From IMG/VR virus record IMGVR_UViG_3300031507_000011, positions 1 to 45,067 of that record: 45,067 bases of DNA; one strand, given 5' to 3'. Of the stretch, positions 17,698 through 25,371 are shown one piece after another. Numbering within the stretch: position 1 is the stretch's first letter; the number at the start of each line of letters is the position of its first letter. The notes under the pieces are model-generated. The model saw only the letters and a program-made list of their open reading frames with translations, had not been told where the DNA came from and made no database searches. Made by a program: the position numbers and the translations under genes. The stretch is from a virus.

Positions 17698-18221
17698 TGA
17701 TCTACATCCGCCTCGTCTGCCACGATGATCCACTCTCTTGGGCAATCCTGAAGAACATCGGTGGCGTGGTCGCACACGGCGAAGGTATCATGAAGGGCGG
17801 CACGGTCATCGGTGCGTTCGCCGAGGGTGGTGTTCAGGAACGTCAGCTCGACTACGACGGCGGCAAGTTCGCCAAGGAGATTCTGTTCGAGTTACCGGCC
17901 GACGACGAGATGAGCGCGAAGTTTGAGCACTATCTCCGCGCGCCGGAAGTCATGGGCGAGGCCTACGACTATTCCGGCATTGCCAACTTCATGCACTTCG
18001 GCATCGACATGCACGCCAAGCATCATGTATTTTGCTCGGCGCTGATCCATGACGCTCTGCGCTTTATCGGCTGGTTCCCGCGCCCGATGCCGATCCCCGG
18101 CCACTACGTCAACCCGCTGATCCTGCATCAGGAACTCCTGGCCGACCAGCGCACCAGGATCGTCACCCGCGACGATCCGGCTTTTCTCGCCCACATCGCG
18201 CAGGGACACGATGCTGCATGA
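17697..18221 (+). CDS. Possible papain-like (NlpC/P60-related) cysteine hydrolase
   Basis: 174 residues. AILKNIGGVVAHGEGIM near the N-terminus and HHVFCSALIHDALR near residue 110 have the spacing of permuted NlpC/P60 (YiiX-type) enzymes, in which an early His and a late Cys form the catalytic pair. YDYSGIANFMHFGIDMHAKHHVFCS is the segment most like known members. It would be a second cell-wall-acting enzyme in the lysis cassette if the reading is right. The assignment is tentative. Confidence 0.4.
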   Translation: MIYIRLVCHDDPLSWAILKNIGGVVAHGEGIMKGGTVIGAFAEGGVQERQLDYDGGKFAKEILFELPADDEMSAKFEHYLRAPEVMGEAYDYSGIANFMHFGIDMHAKHHVFCSALIHDALRFIGWFPRPMPIPGHYVNPLILHQELLADQRTRIVTRDDPAFLAHIAQGHDAA

Positions 18222-18558
18222 CGTCGCTATATTCAGCGTCATATACCTGATCTTCGGCCTCCTCGGTGGGGTCGTGCGCATTTTCTTTGACCGCAAGATC
18301 AAACCCCGGAACGCAGTTGGCTACATCGTAGTTGGTGCAATATCGGGCGGCGTTTTTGTCAAGCCGGTTCTTCTCTTTGTGAACTACTCGGCGCTGGCGC
18401 TGACCTACTTCGCGCCGCAATTACTTGATCTGGTGAGGATGTTCCCGCCAGAGGTCGTAGCGCTGATCATCGGAATGGGGGGGATTGATTATTGTCTGTT
18501 TATTAACAAATTTGTTCTTAGAAAGCTGAAGCAGATCGAAAGAACAAAGAATGAATGA
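18211..18558 (+). CDS. Membrane protein, unknown
   Basis: 115 residues with three or four hydrophobic segments (VAIFSVIYLIFGLLGGVVRI; GYIVVGAISGGVFVKPVLLFV; VVALIIGMGGIDYCLFI) and a basic C-terminal tail (RKLKQIERTKNE). It overlaps the preceding gene by 11 bases and the next by 8. It could be a second holin or antiholin, by topology and position only. Confidence 0.5.
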   Translation: MLHDVAIFSVIYLIFGLLGGVVRIFFDRKIKPRNAVGYIVVGAISGGVFVKPVLLFVNYSALALTYFAPQLLDLVRMFPPEVVALIIGMGGIDYCLFINKFVLRKLKQIERTKNE

Positions 18559-18925
18559 TCTTGTCCTCTATGCGTATGCCGTCTCGGCCATGATCGAAAT
18601 GGTCATTCTTGAGTGCGTCATACGACAGGTCGACTATGATTCGATCAACCGCAAAGACCCGGAGTGGGTGAGGTGGTCACGCCGCGGCACATTTCTCGCC
18701 GGACAGGTGTATCTCGTCGTCACAGTGATATGTGCGTGGTTCGAAGTCTGGCGACCTTCGTGGTTTGTCGTCGGCCTCATCTGGGCTGGGATTCTCATTC
18801 TCGGCGTGAACATCGTCTCGCTGTACCTGCGCCAGCCCCCATTCAACGGAGGCTATCGCCACGTCATCGTGCAGTCACTGATCCCACTGCGCCGGCTGAC
18901 CGCGATATTCCGGAGACGGCATTGA
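18551..18925 (+). CDS. Membrane protein, unknown, last gene of late operon
   Basis: 124 residues with three hydrophobic segments (residues about 3-25, 48-66 and 72-92) and a basic C-terminus (RRLTAIFRRRH). It is the last rightward gene; the first leftward gene ends 17 bases further on. No intrinsic terminator is visible in that convergent gap, so read-through antisense to the early operon is possible. Confidence 0.5.
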   Translation: MNDLVLYAYAVSAMIEMVILECVIRQVDYDSINRKDPEWVRWSRRGTFLAGQVYLVVTVICAWFEVWRPSWFVVGLIWAGILILGVNIVSLYLRQPPFNGGYRHVIVQSLIPLRRLTAIFRRRH

Positions 18926-18942
18926 TAGCTTATTAATGAAAG

Positions 18943-19179
18943 TCAGCAATGCAGCGGGTTGGGTGGTGGCCCCGGCAACTTTTCCCGATCGGCTTTAGCC
19001 TCCAAGGCATCGGCCGCATCCCCCAGCCCCTGAAGATAGGCCGAGGCCAGCACGATCCGCATTGATTTATCGCCCCAAGTCATGACGTGGAAAAGGAACT
19101 CGGTGCGCCGCTGTGCCAGATCAATGAATCTTGCAGGAACGTCAACGCTTTCGTATGTCGGGCGAGGTCTGGGGGCCAT
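18943..19179 (-). CDS. Hypothetical protein, last gene of leftward operon
   Basis: 78 residues from ATG 19179 (MAPRPRPTYESVDVPARF), chosen because it overlaps the upstream stop as ATGA. The protein is mostly helical (DLAQRRTEFLFHVMTWGD, RIVLASAYLQGLGDAADALEAKAD) with a Pro-rich tail. I do not recognise it. Confidence 0.55.
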   Translation of the reverse strand: MAPRPRPTYESVDVPARFIDLAQRRTEFLFHVMTWGDKSMRIVLASAYLQGLGDAADALEAKADREKLPGPPPNPLHC

Positions 19180-19439
19180 CACGAGTCCCTCCGCTTCTTG
19201 ACCCATCGTTGATCGTGTCTGCGCTGTAGATCAGCGATGGGCCATTCTACCGCCGTCCGTACACCTTCAGGCGTCAGCGACGCATAGCCATGTTCGTGCC
19301 AAGCAAGTCCGGCTCTGCACAACTCGGCACGGCCCTGTTTCGAGCACACGTTGCCGTCCCATGTGGGGCCGCCGACGTAGAGTTGGCCGAGCATTTCAAC
19401 GGCCGCGCTCGACAATCCTTCGGCCTTAAATATCGTCAT
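19179..19439 (-). CDS. Hypothetical small protein, possible winged helix
   Basis: 86 residues, MTIFKAEGLSSAAVEMLGQLYVGGPTWDGNVCSKQGRAELCRAGLAWHEHGYASLTPEGVRTAVEW. The helix-turn-helix-wing rhythm ending in Y.SLTPEG..T is seen in small winged-helix proteins of phages. DNA binding is only an inference. It overlaps both neighbours by one to four bases. Confidence 0.5.
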   Translation of the reverse strand: MTIFKAEGLSSAAVEMLGQLYVGGPTWDGNVCSKQGRAELCRAGLAWHEHGYASLTPEGVRTAVEWPIADLQRRHDQRWVKKRRDS

Positions 19440-19687
19440 GTCTCTTTCCTTTGCTCACCGTTAGCGCCAGGCGTTGTCTCGGTATGCCTAAACTCGACAT
19501 GGGATTTACGGTTCTTCGAGCCGAACCAGAATTGCCAATAGCTACCATCTGGCATGTCGAGGCCCATGAACCAGCCGTCGTCCGACATCTGCTCGACGTG
19601 CAGGTTTGCGCCATGGGCAACGATCTCATCGATCGATCCATCAGGATTTCGGCGGATCTCAACGGGTTCGCCTTTGGTCATCGTCAC
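19436..19687 (-). CDS. Hypothetical small protein
   Basis: 83 residues, beta-rich and acidic (GSIDEIVAHGANLHVEQMSDDGWFMGLDMPDGSYWQFWFGSKN) with many aromatics. It starts inside the stop of the upstream gene. Family not recognised; phages carry small proteins like this of unknown role in early operons. Confidence 0.5.
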   Translation of the reverse strand: MTMTKGEPVEIRRNPDGSIDEIVAHGANLHVEQMSDDGWFMGLDMPDGSYWQFWFGSKNRKSHVEFRHTETTPGANGEQRKET

Positions 19688-19878
19688 CGCAAGTCCTTCT
19701 CTTCCAGAGGAACAACCTTAAACCCTAGCAGCCAAAGCCGGGCCAGCATATCATCTGTCAGGACGTCGCCCATCGGCTCCATGCAATAGGATAGAGCGGC
19801 GGCCATTGCCTCGCGCGCACCGTTGCCGGGATTCGGCGGCGGCCGGCGGTCGTCGAGGTTGATGACGTTGTCGGTCAT
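19684..19878 (-). CDS. Hypothetical small protein
   Basis: 64 residues, MTDNVINLDDRRPPPNPGNGAREAMAAALSYCMEPMGDVLTDDMLARLWLLGFKVVPLEEKDLR. The N-terminal NVINLDDRRP motif is frequent at the start of small phage proteins; the rest is a helical hairpin. Tightly coupled to the next gene (ATGA overlap). Function unknown. Confidence 0.5.
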   Translation of the reverse strand: MTDNVINLDDRRPPPNPGNGAREAMAAALSYCMEPMGDVLTDDMLARLWLLGFKVVPLEEKDLR

Positions 19879-19884
19879 GTGATG

Positions 19885-20265
19885 TTAACGAAAGTCTTTG
19901 AGCGCCGGCAGCAATACGGCGGTAGCAATCTCGGCGGCCATCTTATCGCGGAGGGCTTGGACCATTGCGTGTTTGTCCGTTCGCCAACTCTGCTCGCGGT
20001 GACTGACGGTCATCTTTTTACCGCCGAGCGAGAACACGGCTACCATTTCGGTCGTGTCGTCCATTGGATGTTTCATGGTGTGAATCACGCATTCGAACGT
20101 AGCATCGCCGACGTGGACGGCCTCAATAACACGGTCGCGGGCTTTCTCTTCCATCTCGGTAAGTAGCTTCACGCTGGCGTCGGTCGGCGCGCGGTGCTCG
20201 TGAACTTCGCGAGTGACGTATTCGGTGCAGCTGCGGGCGGGGGCAAGAACGATGCGATCAAACAT
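19885..20265 (-). CDS. Hypothetical protein
   Basis: 126 residues from ATG 20265 (MFDRIVLAPARSCTEYV), preceded on its strand by an aaaaggaaaac ribosome site and overlapping the upstream gene by 8 bases. It alternates helix (ASVKLLTEMEEKARDRVIEAV) and beta strands with a mixed C-terminus (QALRDKMAAEIATAVLLPALKDFR). No recognised family. Confidence 0.55.
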   Translation of the reverse strand: MFDRIVLAPARSCTEYVTREVHEHRAPTDASVKLLTEMEEKARDRVIEAVHVGDATFECVIHTMKHPMDDTTEMVAVFSLGGKKMTVSHREQSWRTDKHAMVQALRDKMAAEIATAVLLPALKDFR

Positions 20266-20500
20266 CCGTTTTCCTTTTCTGCTGATTAAAGGACTTTTCC
20301 TGCATCTCGTAAGCTGAAGGACACGCATCGCATTTGATCATCACGATTTCACCATCGATCTTTTCCGGCCCGATCACTTCGCCATAGCCGCCGTTGCAGC
20401 AATTGTTGCCACATTTTCCACAGATCACCATCGGGCCGCACATCGGACATTTGTCCCAGAAGTGTCCGTTTGACTTCCAGCCGTCCATTGGGTGTGTCAT
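20258..20500 (-). CDS. Small zinc-ribbon-like protein
   Basis: 80 residues with Cys pairs CPMC (residues 18-21), CGKC followed by NNCC, and a late CDAC. This gives four or more possible metal ligands in two knuckles. Such proteins often bind nucleic acid or act as adaptors. A 137-base gap with no gene lies upstream of it on its strand. Confidence 0.55.
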   Translation of the reverse strand: MTHPMDGWKSNGHFWDKCPMCGPMVICGKCGNNCCNGGYGEVIGPEKIDGEIVMIKCDACPSAYEMQEKSFNQQKRKTDV

Positions 20501-20637
20501 GCTTTATCTACCTATTCTGGAAACTATCCTCGGCCGGGCTTCCCTACAGTGGCTTGCGCCAACGCTCTATTCGGGTTGCCATTATCGGGCACTCGCGACC
20601 CCGCCGGCTCCGGATTCCTGTGTTCAGTTGCGACGCG
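20501..20637. other. Non-coding gap in leftward operon
   Basis: 137 bases without a supported gene, in an operon where most neighbours overlap. The strand of the operon contains TGGC-GCAA-GCCA, a short hairpin capped by a GNRA-type loop. It may hold a promoter or a small RNA, but nothing is firm. Confidence 0.3.
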
Positions 20638-20841
20638 TTAAAGATCAGTCAGCTTGATGAGCCTCAGAAGCTCATCTGCCTCTTCGATGAAGCTTTTCTT
20701 GCTCAAGCCTACCGGATTTAGCGGCCTGTCGTGTTTCCAATCTTCCCAATCTTTGCCCCGCCACAGACGAGGGTCAGCATCACCATGAGCCTCGATGATC
20801 CATTTTATATAAAGTGCGAGCGCCAGCGTCTCTCGATCCAT
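20638..20841 (-). CDS. Hypothetical protein
   Basis: 67 residues from ATG 20841 (MDRETLALALYIKWIIEAHGDADPRLWRGKDWEDWKHDRP...SKKSFIEEADELLRLIKLTDL). A longer form from 20895 is possible, but it would overlap the small gene at 20858-20965 and has no ribosome site. The ends are helical and the middle is Trp/Asp-rich. No recognised family. Confidence 0.5.
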   Translation of the reverse strand: MDRETLALALYIKWIIEAHGDADPRLWRGKDWEDWKHDRPLNPVGLSKKSFIEEADELLRLIKLTDL

Positions 20842-20857
20842 TTGCGTTACCTGTCTA

Positions 20858-20965
20858 TTAAAGAGGTTCTTTGCGTTCTCGGCGCAAATCATCATGCTTC
20901 ATCATGGTTGAGCCCATCGGACATCCCGCAAGAAAGTTCAATTGGCGCGATTGTTCTTTGGTCAT
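20858..20965 (-). CDS. Very small hypothetical protein
   Basis: 35 residues, MTKEQSRQLNFLAGCPMGSTMMKHDDLRRERKEPL, fitted exactly between the genes ending at 20970 and starting at 20841. The spacings are 4 and 16 bases, the tight packing typical of this operon. Composition is not informative. Too short to classify. Confidence 0.4.
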   Translation of the reverse strand: MTKEQSRQLNFLAGCPMGSTMMKHDDLRRERKEPL

Positions 20966-20969
20966 GATT

Positions 20970-21212
20970 TCAGTCTCCGCTGTCCCAACTCATATCCTTG
21001 CCGCAGTGCTTGCACTCGCCGCGATGGTTCCCGTATCTGGTCTGCTCACGGGTCGCGGTCGAGACGCGCTCGTGGCCCGGGCATTTGGCCTCTCTGGCGA
21101 CCCTCGCCTTGCATTTGCGCGCAAACTCTTGCCCATCAGCATCTAGCGTCGCCACCTCCTCATCGGTCAGCAACGTGACCGGCGTCCGGCTGATTTCTTC
21201 TGGCGTCCTCAT
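20970..21212 (-). CDS. Small protein with C-terminal metal-binding motif
   Basis: 80 residues. The N-terminal half is acidic and helical (MRTPEEISRTPVTLLTDEEVATLDADGQEFARKCKARV). The C-terminal half has CPGHE and CKHCGKDM, which could hold one zinc. It is the first gene downstream of the integrase on this strand. Function unknown. Confidence 0.5.
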   Translation of the reverse strand: MRTPEEISRTPVTLLTDEEVATLDADGQEFARKCKARVAREAKCPGHERVSTATREQTRYGNHRGECKHCGKDMSWDSGD

Positions 21213-21346
21213 ACCGTCTCCTGCGTTCTGGCGCCGTCCTGATGACTGACGCGAGCCTTGAAATGTCTAAGTTAAGTCGAAACAGGGCGTTAAGATTAAC
21301 GAACTATTTCCATTTTAGAATCAATGTACCGGTAAGTCATGGTCAG
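21213..21346. other. Candidate attP region
   Basis: 134 bases directly after the integrase stop, AT-rich compared with its surroundings and without a gene. It holds the perfect inverted repeat CGTTAA-GA-TTAACG (21288-21301). It is also bracketed by ATGACTGA (21242-21249) and TCAGTCAT (21343-21350), an inverted pair that could be arm-type integrase sites. The core sequence shared with a host cannot be determined from the phage alone. Confidence 0.4.
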
Positions 21347-22579
21347 TCATCCGGTTTCCGGCTTGTTCCGATGCTTTACCCGGGCCAATTGGACGACTTC
21401 AATCTTGTCCTCGGCGCCGCGGCTATAGCGCTGGGTCATTGAGATGTTACTGTGCGTCGCGGCGTGCCGGACGTGCTCCAAGTCGGCGCCGGCGTCCGTG
21501 GCTTCGCTGATCGCGCCGGCTCGGCTATCCATGTTGCGGACCGTGGTGGGGATTCCCGCCGCGGTCGCCACAATCCGCCACCAGCGCCGGAACTCTGGGC
21601 CGGTCCAGGGCAGGCCGTCGAACTCGGATCGGATGATGGGGCCACTCATCGGCGTCTTGCCCAGATTGATCACATCCTGATAGGCGAGTTCTTCGAGCAC
21701 CATCGGTGCATTCTGAAGGCTGATCTGGATTTCCTTCTGCCTCTTGCTTGTAACGTGCCGGAGGACTTGGTTCTGGTCGATCTCCTCCCAGCGGATTCCG
21801 CGGAGCCATTTCAGGCTGTCAGACTGGACGTCCGAGATACCCGGCTCGCGGATCGGCACCCACTCCCCGATGACATCCTTTTGTCGAAGCATGCATTCGA
21901 ACTGAAAGGCCTGGGCGAGGGCGATCGAAGGTCGCTTCATCTCGTGAGCTTTGGCGCGGATGGCGACTGCCTGGTCGGCCGTTAGGCGCTCAGTGCGGGG
22001 CTTTGGCATGGCGAAACGCATCTTGCTCAGGATTCCGGAAAGCCTCGAGCAGTCCTCCTCCTCGAGGAGGGTGGCGCCGAAGCTGAATAGCGTTCTCAAC
22101 ATCCCGATCTTGGCGTGAGCAATGGCGATCTTGCCGCCAGCGGTCCAGTCCTCGTGCAGGCGACTGAAGGTGCGGCCCTTCAGATCGGCCAAAAGCTTGT
22201 CGCCGTGCTCGGTCTCGATTAGGGACATGAGCGCATCGTAATGGACGCGGCTGTTGTAGCGGATCTTGCGGTACGGGGAGTCCGGATCGGTCTTGTAGGC
22301 GCGCATGAGTGACCGTAGCGTCCCATCGAATGGGCCAACCTCTGGCAGGCCGCCGCGGGAGAACACTAGCATCTCTTGCTGTAGCTCATTGCAGCGGTCG
22401 GCGATCTGGTCCCATTCTTCCTTGCTTGGCTCGCCGGCGCCGGTCCAGAGCTTGAGGCTCTTGATGCGGAACCCCTTCGTAACCATGTCGGTGCGGGCCT
22501 GCCAACGGGCCTCCCATGTCTTGCCGCGCTGCCTCCAGACAAGACCTGGCGCATTCCGAACCCTCACCGGCTTACTCAT
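21347..22579 (-). CDS. int: Tyrosine-family site-specific integrase
   Basis: 410 residues, of normal length for phage integrases. The N-terminal part (GLVWRQRGKTWEARWQARTDM) resembles an arm-binding domain, and residues about 85-180 a core-binding SAM-like domain. The catalytic domain has an Arg in FECMLRQKDVIG, a Lys-bearing beta hairpin (VTSKRQKEIQI), a box II variant NMDSRAGAISEATDAGADLEHVRHAATHSNISMTQRYSR, and the Tyr nucleophile in TQRYSR. The usual HxLR is replaced by MDSR, which is seen in related rhizobial elements. The start overlaps the excisionase-like gene by 8 bases. It catalyses integration at attP/attB, marking the phage as temperate. Confidence 0.93.
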   Translation of the reverse strand: MSKPVRVRNAPGLVWRQRGKTWEARWQARTDMVTKGFRIKSLKLWTGAGEPSKEEWDQIADRCNELQQEMLVFSRGGLPEVGPFDGTLRSLMRAYKTDPDSPYRKIRYNSRVHYDALMSLIETEHGDKLLADLKGRTFSRLHEDWTAGGKIAIAHAKIGMLRTLFSFGATLLEEEDCSRLSGILSKMRFAMPKPRTERLTADQAVAIRAKAHEMKRPSIALAQAFQFECMLRQKDVIGEWVPIREPGISDVQSDSLKWLRGIRWEEIDQNQVLRHVTSKRQKEIQISLQNAPMVLEELAYQDVINLGKTPMSGPIIRSEFDGLPWTGPEFRRWWRIVATAAGIPTTVRNMDSRAGAISEATDAGADLEHVRHAATHSNISMTQRYSRGAEDKIEVVQLARVKHRNKPETG

Positions 22580-22826
22580 GGCTCATTCTCCTGGGCGAGG
22601 TATCCAGCTTAACCCTATTCGTGCGGTCGAAATAATCCTTCACAGCCGGCCAATACCGCCGGTTTCCCCACAAAGCTTTCTTCTGCGGGAAGCCCGAGGC
22701 GCGATCCCGGTCGAGAGCGTGCAGCGCTGCCCGCGCGATCTTCTCCGGCACGCCCATGCGTCGGATCAGCTCTGCGTCTGTGACGTAGAGCGTTTCGCGG
22801 GTGTCATGGTCGAGCGTGTCGGTCAT
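22572..22826 (-). CDS. Excisionase-like DNA-binding protein
   Basis: 84 residues from ATG 22826 (MTDTLDHDTRETLYVTDAELIRRMGVPEKIARAALHALDRDRASGFPQKKALWGNRRYWPAVKDYFDRTNRV). The pattern is a winged helix of the MerR/excisionase type: a recognition helix after the Gly of RRMGVP, and a wing at GNRRYWPAVKDYFD. Its place directly upstream of the integrase, overlapping it, fits a recombination directionality factor. Confidence 0.7.
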   Translation of the reverse strand: MTDTLDHDTRETLYVTDAELIRRMGVPEKIARAALHALDRDRASGFPQKKALWGNRRYWPAVKDYFDRTNRVKLDTSPRRMSHE

Positions 22827-22842
22827 TGGCTCTTTCAGTTCG

Positions 22843-23166
22843 TTAGCGCGAGGTGCCGAGAAAGCGAACGCCGACACCTCCGAAGCCGTCGAAGTCGCGG
22901 CATACTTCATGCCATCCAACGATCGGCATGGCCGCATATTCTTCCGGCGTCATGACCTTGTGGGCCTTGAACTTTTGCTTGGCCAGGCTGTATCCGATGG
23001 TCAACGTTGATTGCTCCGCTTCGTCGCGCAGCTTTTCGAGCATGGTCTGGACAATCCATTCGAGATTGTCGCGCCGCGCCTCATCGTGTTCCGGCTCGGA
23101 GCGGAAGTCATTGCGGTTTCGGCAATCCACGAGCGCCTGCAAAAGGCTTTCCCACGTCGATCCCAT
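22843..23166 (-). CDS. Hypothetical protein
   Basis: 107 residues, preceded by ggaaag as ribosome site. The N-terminal helices (TWESLLQALVDCRNRNDF, RRDNLEWIVQTMLEKLRDEAEQ) are followed by KFKAHKVMTPEEYAAMPIVGWHEVCRDFDGFGGVGVRFLG. The phrase VMTPEEYAAMP recurs in similar form (AMTPEEYIYG) in the 231-residue protein at 25569, so the two may share a short module. Function unknown. Confidence 0.55.
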   Translation of the reverse strand: MGSTWESLLQALVDCRNRNDFRSEPEHDEARRDNLEWIVQTMLEKLRDEAEQSTLTIGYSLAKQKFKAHKVMTPEEYAAMPIVGWHEVCRDFDGFGGVGVRFLGTSR

Positions 23167-23167
23167 G

Positions 23168-23395
23168 TCACTTTCCTTTTCTAGTGGTTACGGAATCTGC
23201 TTCGACGCGGTTAGGGTCTGAGAGGTATTTCAGCCACTCAAGAACCACGACCACCTCAGGTACCGGAAGAGGGCCCGGTATGCCTGCACCAAGGCCGCCT
23301 CTGATAACGCGCTGAGTAACTTCGTAACGGTCGAGATGCTCGATCACATCGAGAAACTTCTTGATGGTTCGGCGGGCCGGCTGTTTCATTTTCAT
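23168..23395 (-). CDS. Hypothetical small protein
   Basis: 75 residues from ATG 23395 (MKMKQPARRTIKKFLDVIEHLDRYEVTQRVIRGGLGAGIPGPLPVPEVVVVLEWLKYLSDPNR). A basic N-terminus is followed by helices and a Gly/Pro-rich loop. TTG 23401 is a possible alternative start. No recognised family. Confidence 0.5.
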   Translation of the reverse strand: MKMKQPARRTIKKFLDVIEHLDRYEVTQRVIRGGLGAGIPGPLPVPEVVVVLEWLKYLSDPNRVEADSVTTRKGK

Positions 23396-23405
23396 TATCA
23401 ACTCG

Positions 23406-23600
23406 TTAAGGTAATTTAGTCTCTCGCTTCATCAGAATGAGGAAGTGAGGAGATTTGTGAACGTTGTAGCCGGCGGCAACCGACGTATAGAGGTAGATGG
23501 GAGGAACCATTAATTCCCACCCTTTTGCCATAGCATCAGACATCACAGTCCCCATGTAGTTATCGAGAACGTGAACGACGTGGGCTTCTACTTCGATCAT
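23406..23600 (-). CDS. Hypothetical small protein
   Basis: 64 residues from ATG 23600 (MIEVEAHVVHVLDNYMGTVMSDAMAKGWELMVPPIYLYTSVAAGYNVHKSPHFLILMKRETKLP), overlapping the methyltransferase stop as ATGA. The arrangement of helix (SDAMAKGWELM) then strands ending FLILMKR resembles the small DUF4177-like fold (sheet with a GWELV element), but this is tentative. Confidence 0.5.
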   Translation of the reverse strand: MIEVEAHVVHVLDNYMGTVMSDAMAKGWELMVPPIYLYTSVAAGYNVHKSPHFLILMKRETKLP

Positions 23601-24244
23601 TCCGCTGCCTCGAATATTCGGCGGGCGTTGGCCGCCATGGCAAACTTGGCAATGTATTCCGAATAGGCTGGCGGGATAGCTTCCGACATTTCGTTGCCGG
23701 ACATCCAATCAATACCCATGGCCTCGGGGCCGCAATAGACGCCAACGTCTCCCGTGATCGTCATGAAGCCGCCGTTGGCCCAATGCTCGCGACGGTTCTC
23801 GCCGCGGCGATTGACGCGAATTTTATGATCGTGGTGCGCCGGCTGCTCGATCGGGAAACTGCATTCGAAATGACGGTGCCGGTATGCACGAAGTCCAAAC
23901 ATATTGGCACACAGCATCAGATCTGCGCGGATCGGCGCCTCGGGTACATTCTCAATGACGTAGAGCGCACCGCTGGTGATCAACTTCGCGCGCACGGGCT
24001 CAATCAGGTCAGGATAGCCTGACAGGTCCTCGCGCGTCTTGAGCCGGCAAAACTTCTGACATGGAGGTGATGCCCAGATCAGATCAAATTTCCGAAAGTC
24101 GATCTGCATGACGTCGGCTTGGATGAAGGGGAACGGGTAACGCGGTTGCGGATCGATATCGACGCCAACGACCTGATAGCCTGCACGGGTCAGCCCCATG
24201 GCGGCACCGCCAGCACAACAAAACAGGTCTAGGGCAATCGGCAT
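23597..24244 (-). CDS. DNA cytosine-5 methyltransferase
   Basis: 215 residues, well short of the usual 300 or more; the target-recognition domain is reduced. Motif I is LDLFCCAGGAAMGL (SAM binding), the VGVDIDP acidic residue is motif II, SPPCQKF carries the catalytic Cys (motif IV), ENVPEAP is motif VI, and YRHRHFE is motif VIII. IPPAYSEYIAKF corresponds to motif X. All motifs needed for catalysis are present in order, so it should be active. There is no neighbouring restriction enzyme, so it probably protects phage DNA or alters host/phage gene expression. A good ribosome site (aaggaga) precedes it. Confidence 0.9.
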   Translation of the reverse strand: MPIALDLFCCAGGAAMGLTRAGYQVVGVDIDPQPRYPFPFIQADVMQIDFRKFDLIWASPPCQKFCRLKTREDLSGYPDLIEPVRAKLITSGALYVIENVPEAPIRADLMLCANMFGLRAYRHRHFECSFPIEQPAHHDHKIRVNRRGENRREHWANGGFMTITGDVGVYCGPEAMGIDWMSGNEMSEAIPPAYSEYIAKFAMAANARRIFEAAE

Positions 24245-24265
24245 GCTGTTCTCCTTAAGTGGTGT

Positions 24266-24478
24266 CTAACTCTGTTTCTCGAACGCCGGATCGTTGATGA
24301 TCCGGTTGAGCGTCGGATAGCAGCGGGCGAGCTGGCGCAGGGCACCGAGCGGCACCTTGACCATCACGGAATCGTCTGCGGTTTCGAATAGGCGCGTAAC
24401 GCTGTCGATCTCCAGACCGTTCAAGGCCAATTCAACGTCATTGATCGCATCGCGCATCTGCTGGTGCTTGGATCTCAT
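24266..24478 (-). CDS. Hypothetical small protein
   Basis: 70 residues, MRSKHQQMRDAINDVELALNGLEIDSVTRLFETADDSVMVKVPLGALRQLARCYPTLNRIINDPAFEKQS. It is helical with a short hairpin in the middle. Its start overlaps the HNH stop by four bases. No family recognised. Confidence 0.5.
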   Translation of the reverse strand: MRSKHQQMRDAINDVELALNGLEIDSVTRLFETADDSVMVKVPLGALRQLARCYPTLNRIINDPAFEKQS

Positions 24479-24996
24479 GACTTGCCCTGTGCGGTCTTTA
24501 ACTCTGGATTTTCGGGCGGGATGTAAGCGTAGGTTTGGCCCTTCTGGACCATGATAATGTGAGGCCGGGAGACGCCGAAGCGATCAGCAAGAGATTGCTG
24601 CGTCACAACTCCGCGCGACCGTCTAATCTCCCGCACGTCGTCGGCAGTCAGCCTATATCTAGGCAGTCCTTTTCTTGGGAGGCGCTCTTTCTTGTAGCGG
24701 TCGCGCTGGTTTTCACTGCGCGTTTTCCACCCAAGATGGATCTGGTTGCAGCATCCAAGATGACCATTCCCGCAACTGTGGGCTGCCTCATGCTCGGGAG
24801 AAGGTGCCGGGCCATGCGCCAAAGTGCACATCAGAACGTGCGCGCACCACATCTCGCCCATGTAACCTAACTGTCCGTAACCGTCTGTCACCCGCGCGAA
24901 CGGATAAGGCAAACAGTCGTTTCCGGCATAGGAAACATTGGCGATGATCCACGCCGCACACTTGCCTTTACCTTTGTTGTAGCCGCCTGATGTCAT
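24475..24996 (-). CDS. HNH endonuclease with C-terminal helix-turn-helix
   Basis: 173 residues. The nuclease core is HVLMCTLAHGP...HEAAHSCGNGHLGCCNQIHLGWKTRSENQRD, the HNH_3 type pattern with AH, CCN and HL. The C-terminus LTADDVREIRRSRGVVTQQSLADRFGVSRPHIIMVQKG is a resolvase-like helix-turn-helix that would position the enzyme on DNA. It overlaps both neighbours by four bases, so if it is a mobile gene it has been cleanly fitted into the operon. Confidence 0.85.
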   Translation of the reverse strand: MTSGGYNKGKGKCAAWIIANVSYAGNDCLPYPFARVTDGYGQLGYMGEMWCAHVLMCTLAHGPAPSPEHEAAHSCGNGHLGCCNQIHLGWKTRSENQRDRYKKERLPRKGLPRYRLTADDVREIRRSRGVVTQQSLADRFGVSRPHIIMVQKGQTYAYIPPENPELKTAQGKS

Positions 24997-25358
24997 GTTC
25001 TGAAATCGTCAGTTAAAGAAAGCAGTTGCTGCCGCGCGGTGCCCCGGATGTGAGACAGCCGCGCGATTGCTCCAAGCGTGGAGCTATCTGCGCTGCAAAA
25101 CGTTTCGATCTCCTCCAGAGCCTTCCTGGCGCTCGCGAGTTGCGACGTTGCCTTTCTGGCCTCGTCCTCCCATCCGCGTTGGATTATGATCTGCGCTGCA
25201 AGCTGGGCGCGGAGGCGCTCGATCTCGTCGAGCAATGGAGATGCAGAAGTACCCAGAGGCGGCTTCCATTCCTGCGCGCCTTCCGAGTGTGTCCAGCCGG
25301 CGCGTAGGAGCGCTCGCTCGGCCCGGTGAAGTCGTTCTAGTGCGCGTTGATCGCTCAT
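24993..25358 (-). CDS. Hypothetical coiled-coil protein
   Basis: 121 residues, strong ribosome site (taaggagaa). Heptad-rich helices (LLDEIERLRAQLAAQIIIQRGWEDEARKATSQLASARKALEEIETF) point to a coiled coil of about 45 residues. Such proteins are common in early operons of phages; function unknown. Confidence 0.55.
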   Translation of the reverse strand: MSDQRALERLHRAERALLRAGWTHSEGAQEWKPPLGTSASPLLDEIERLRAQLAAQIIIQRGWEDEARKATSQLASARKALEEIETFCSADSSTLGAIARLSHIRGTARQQLLSLTDDFRT

Positions 25359-25371
25359 CGCGTCGTTCTCC

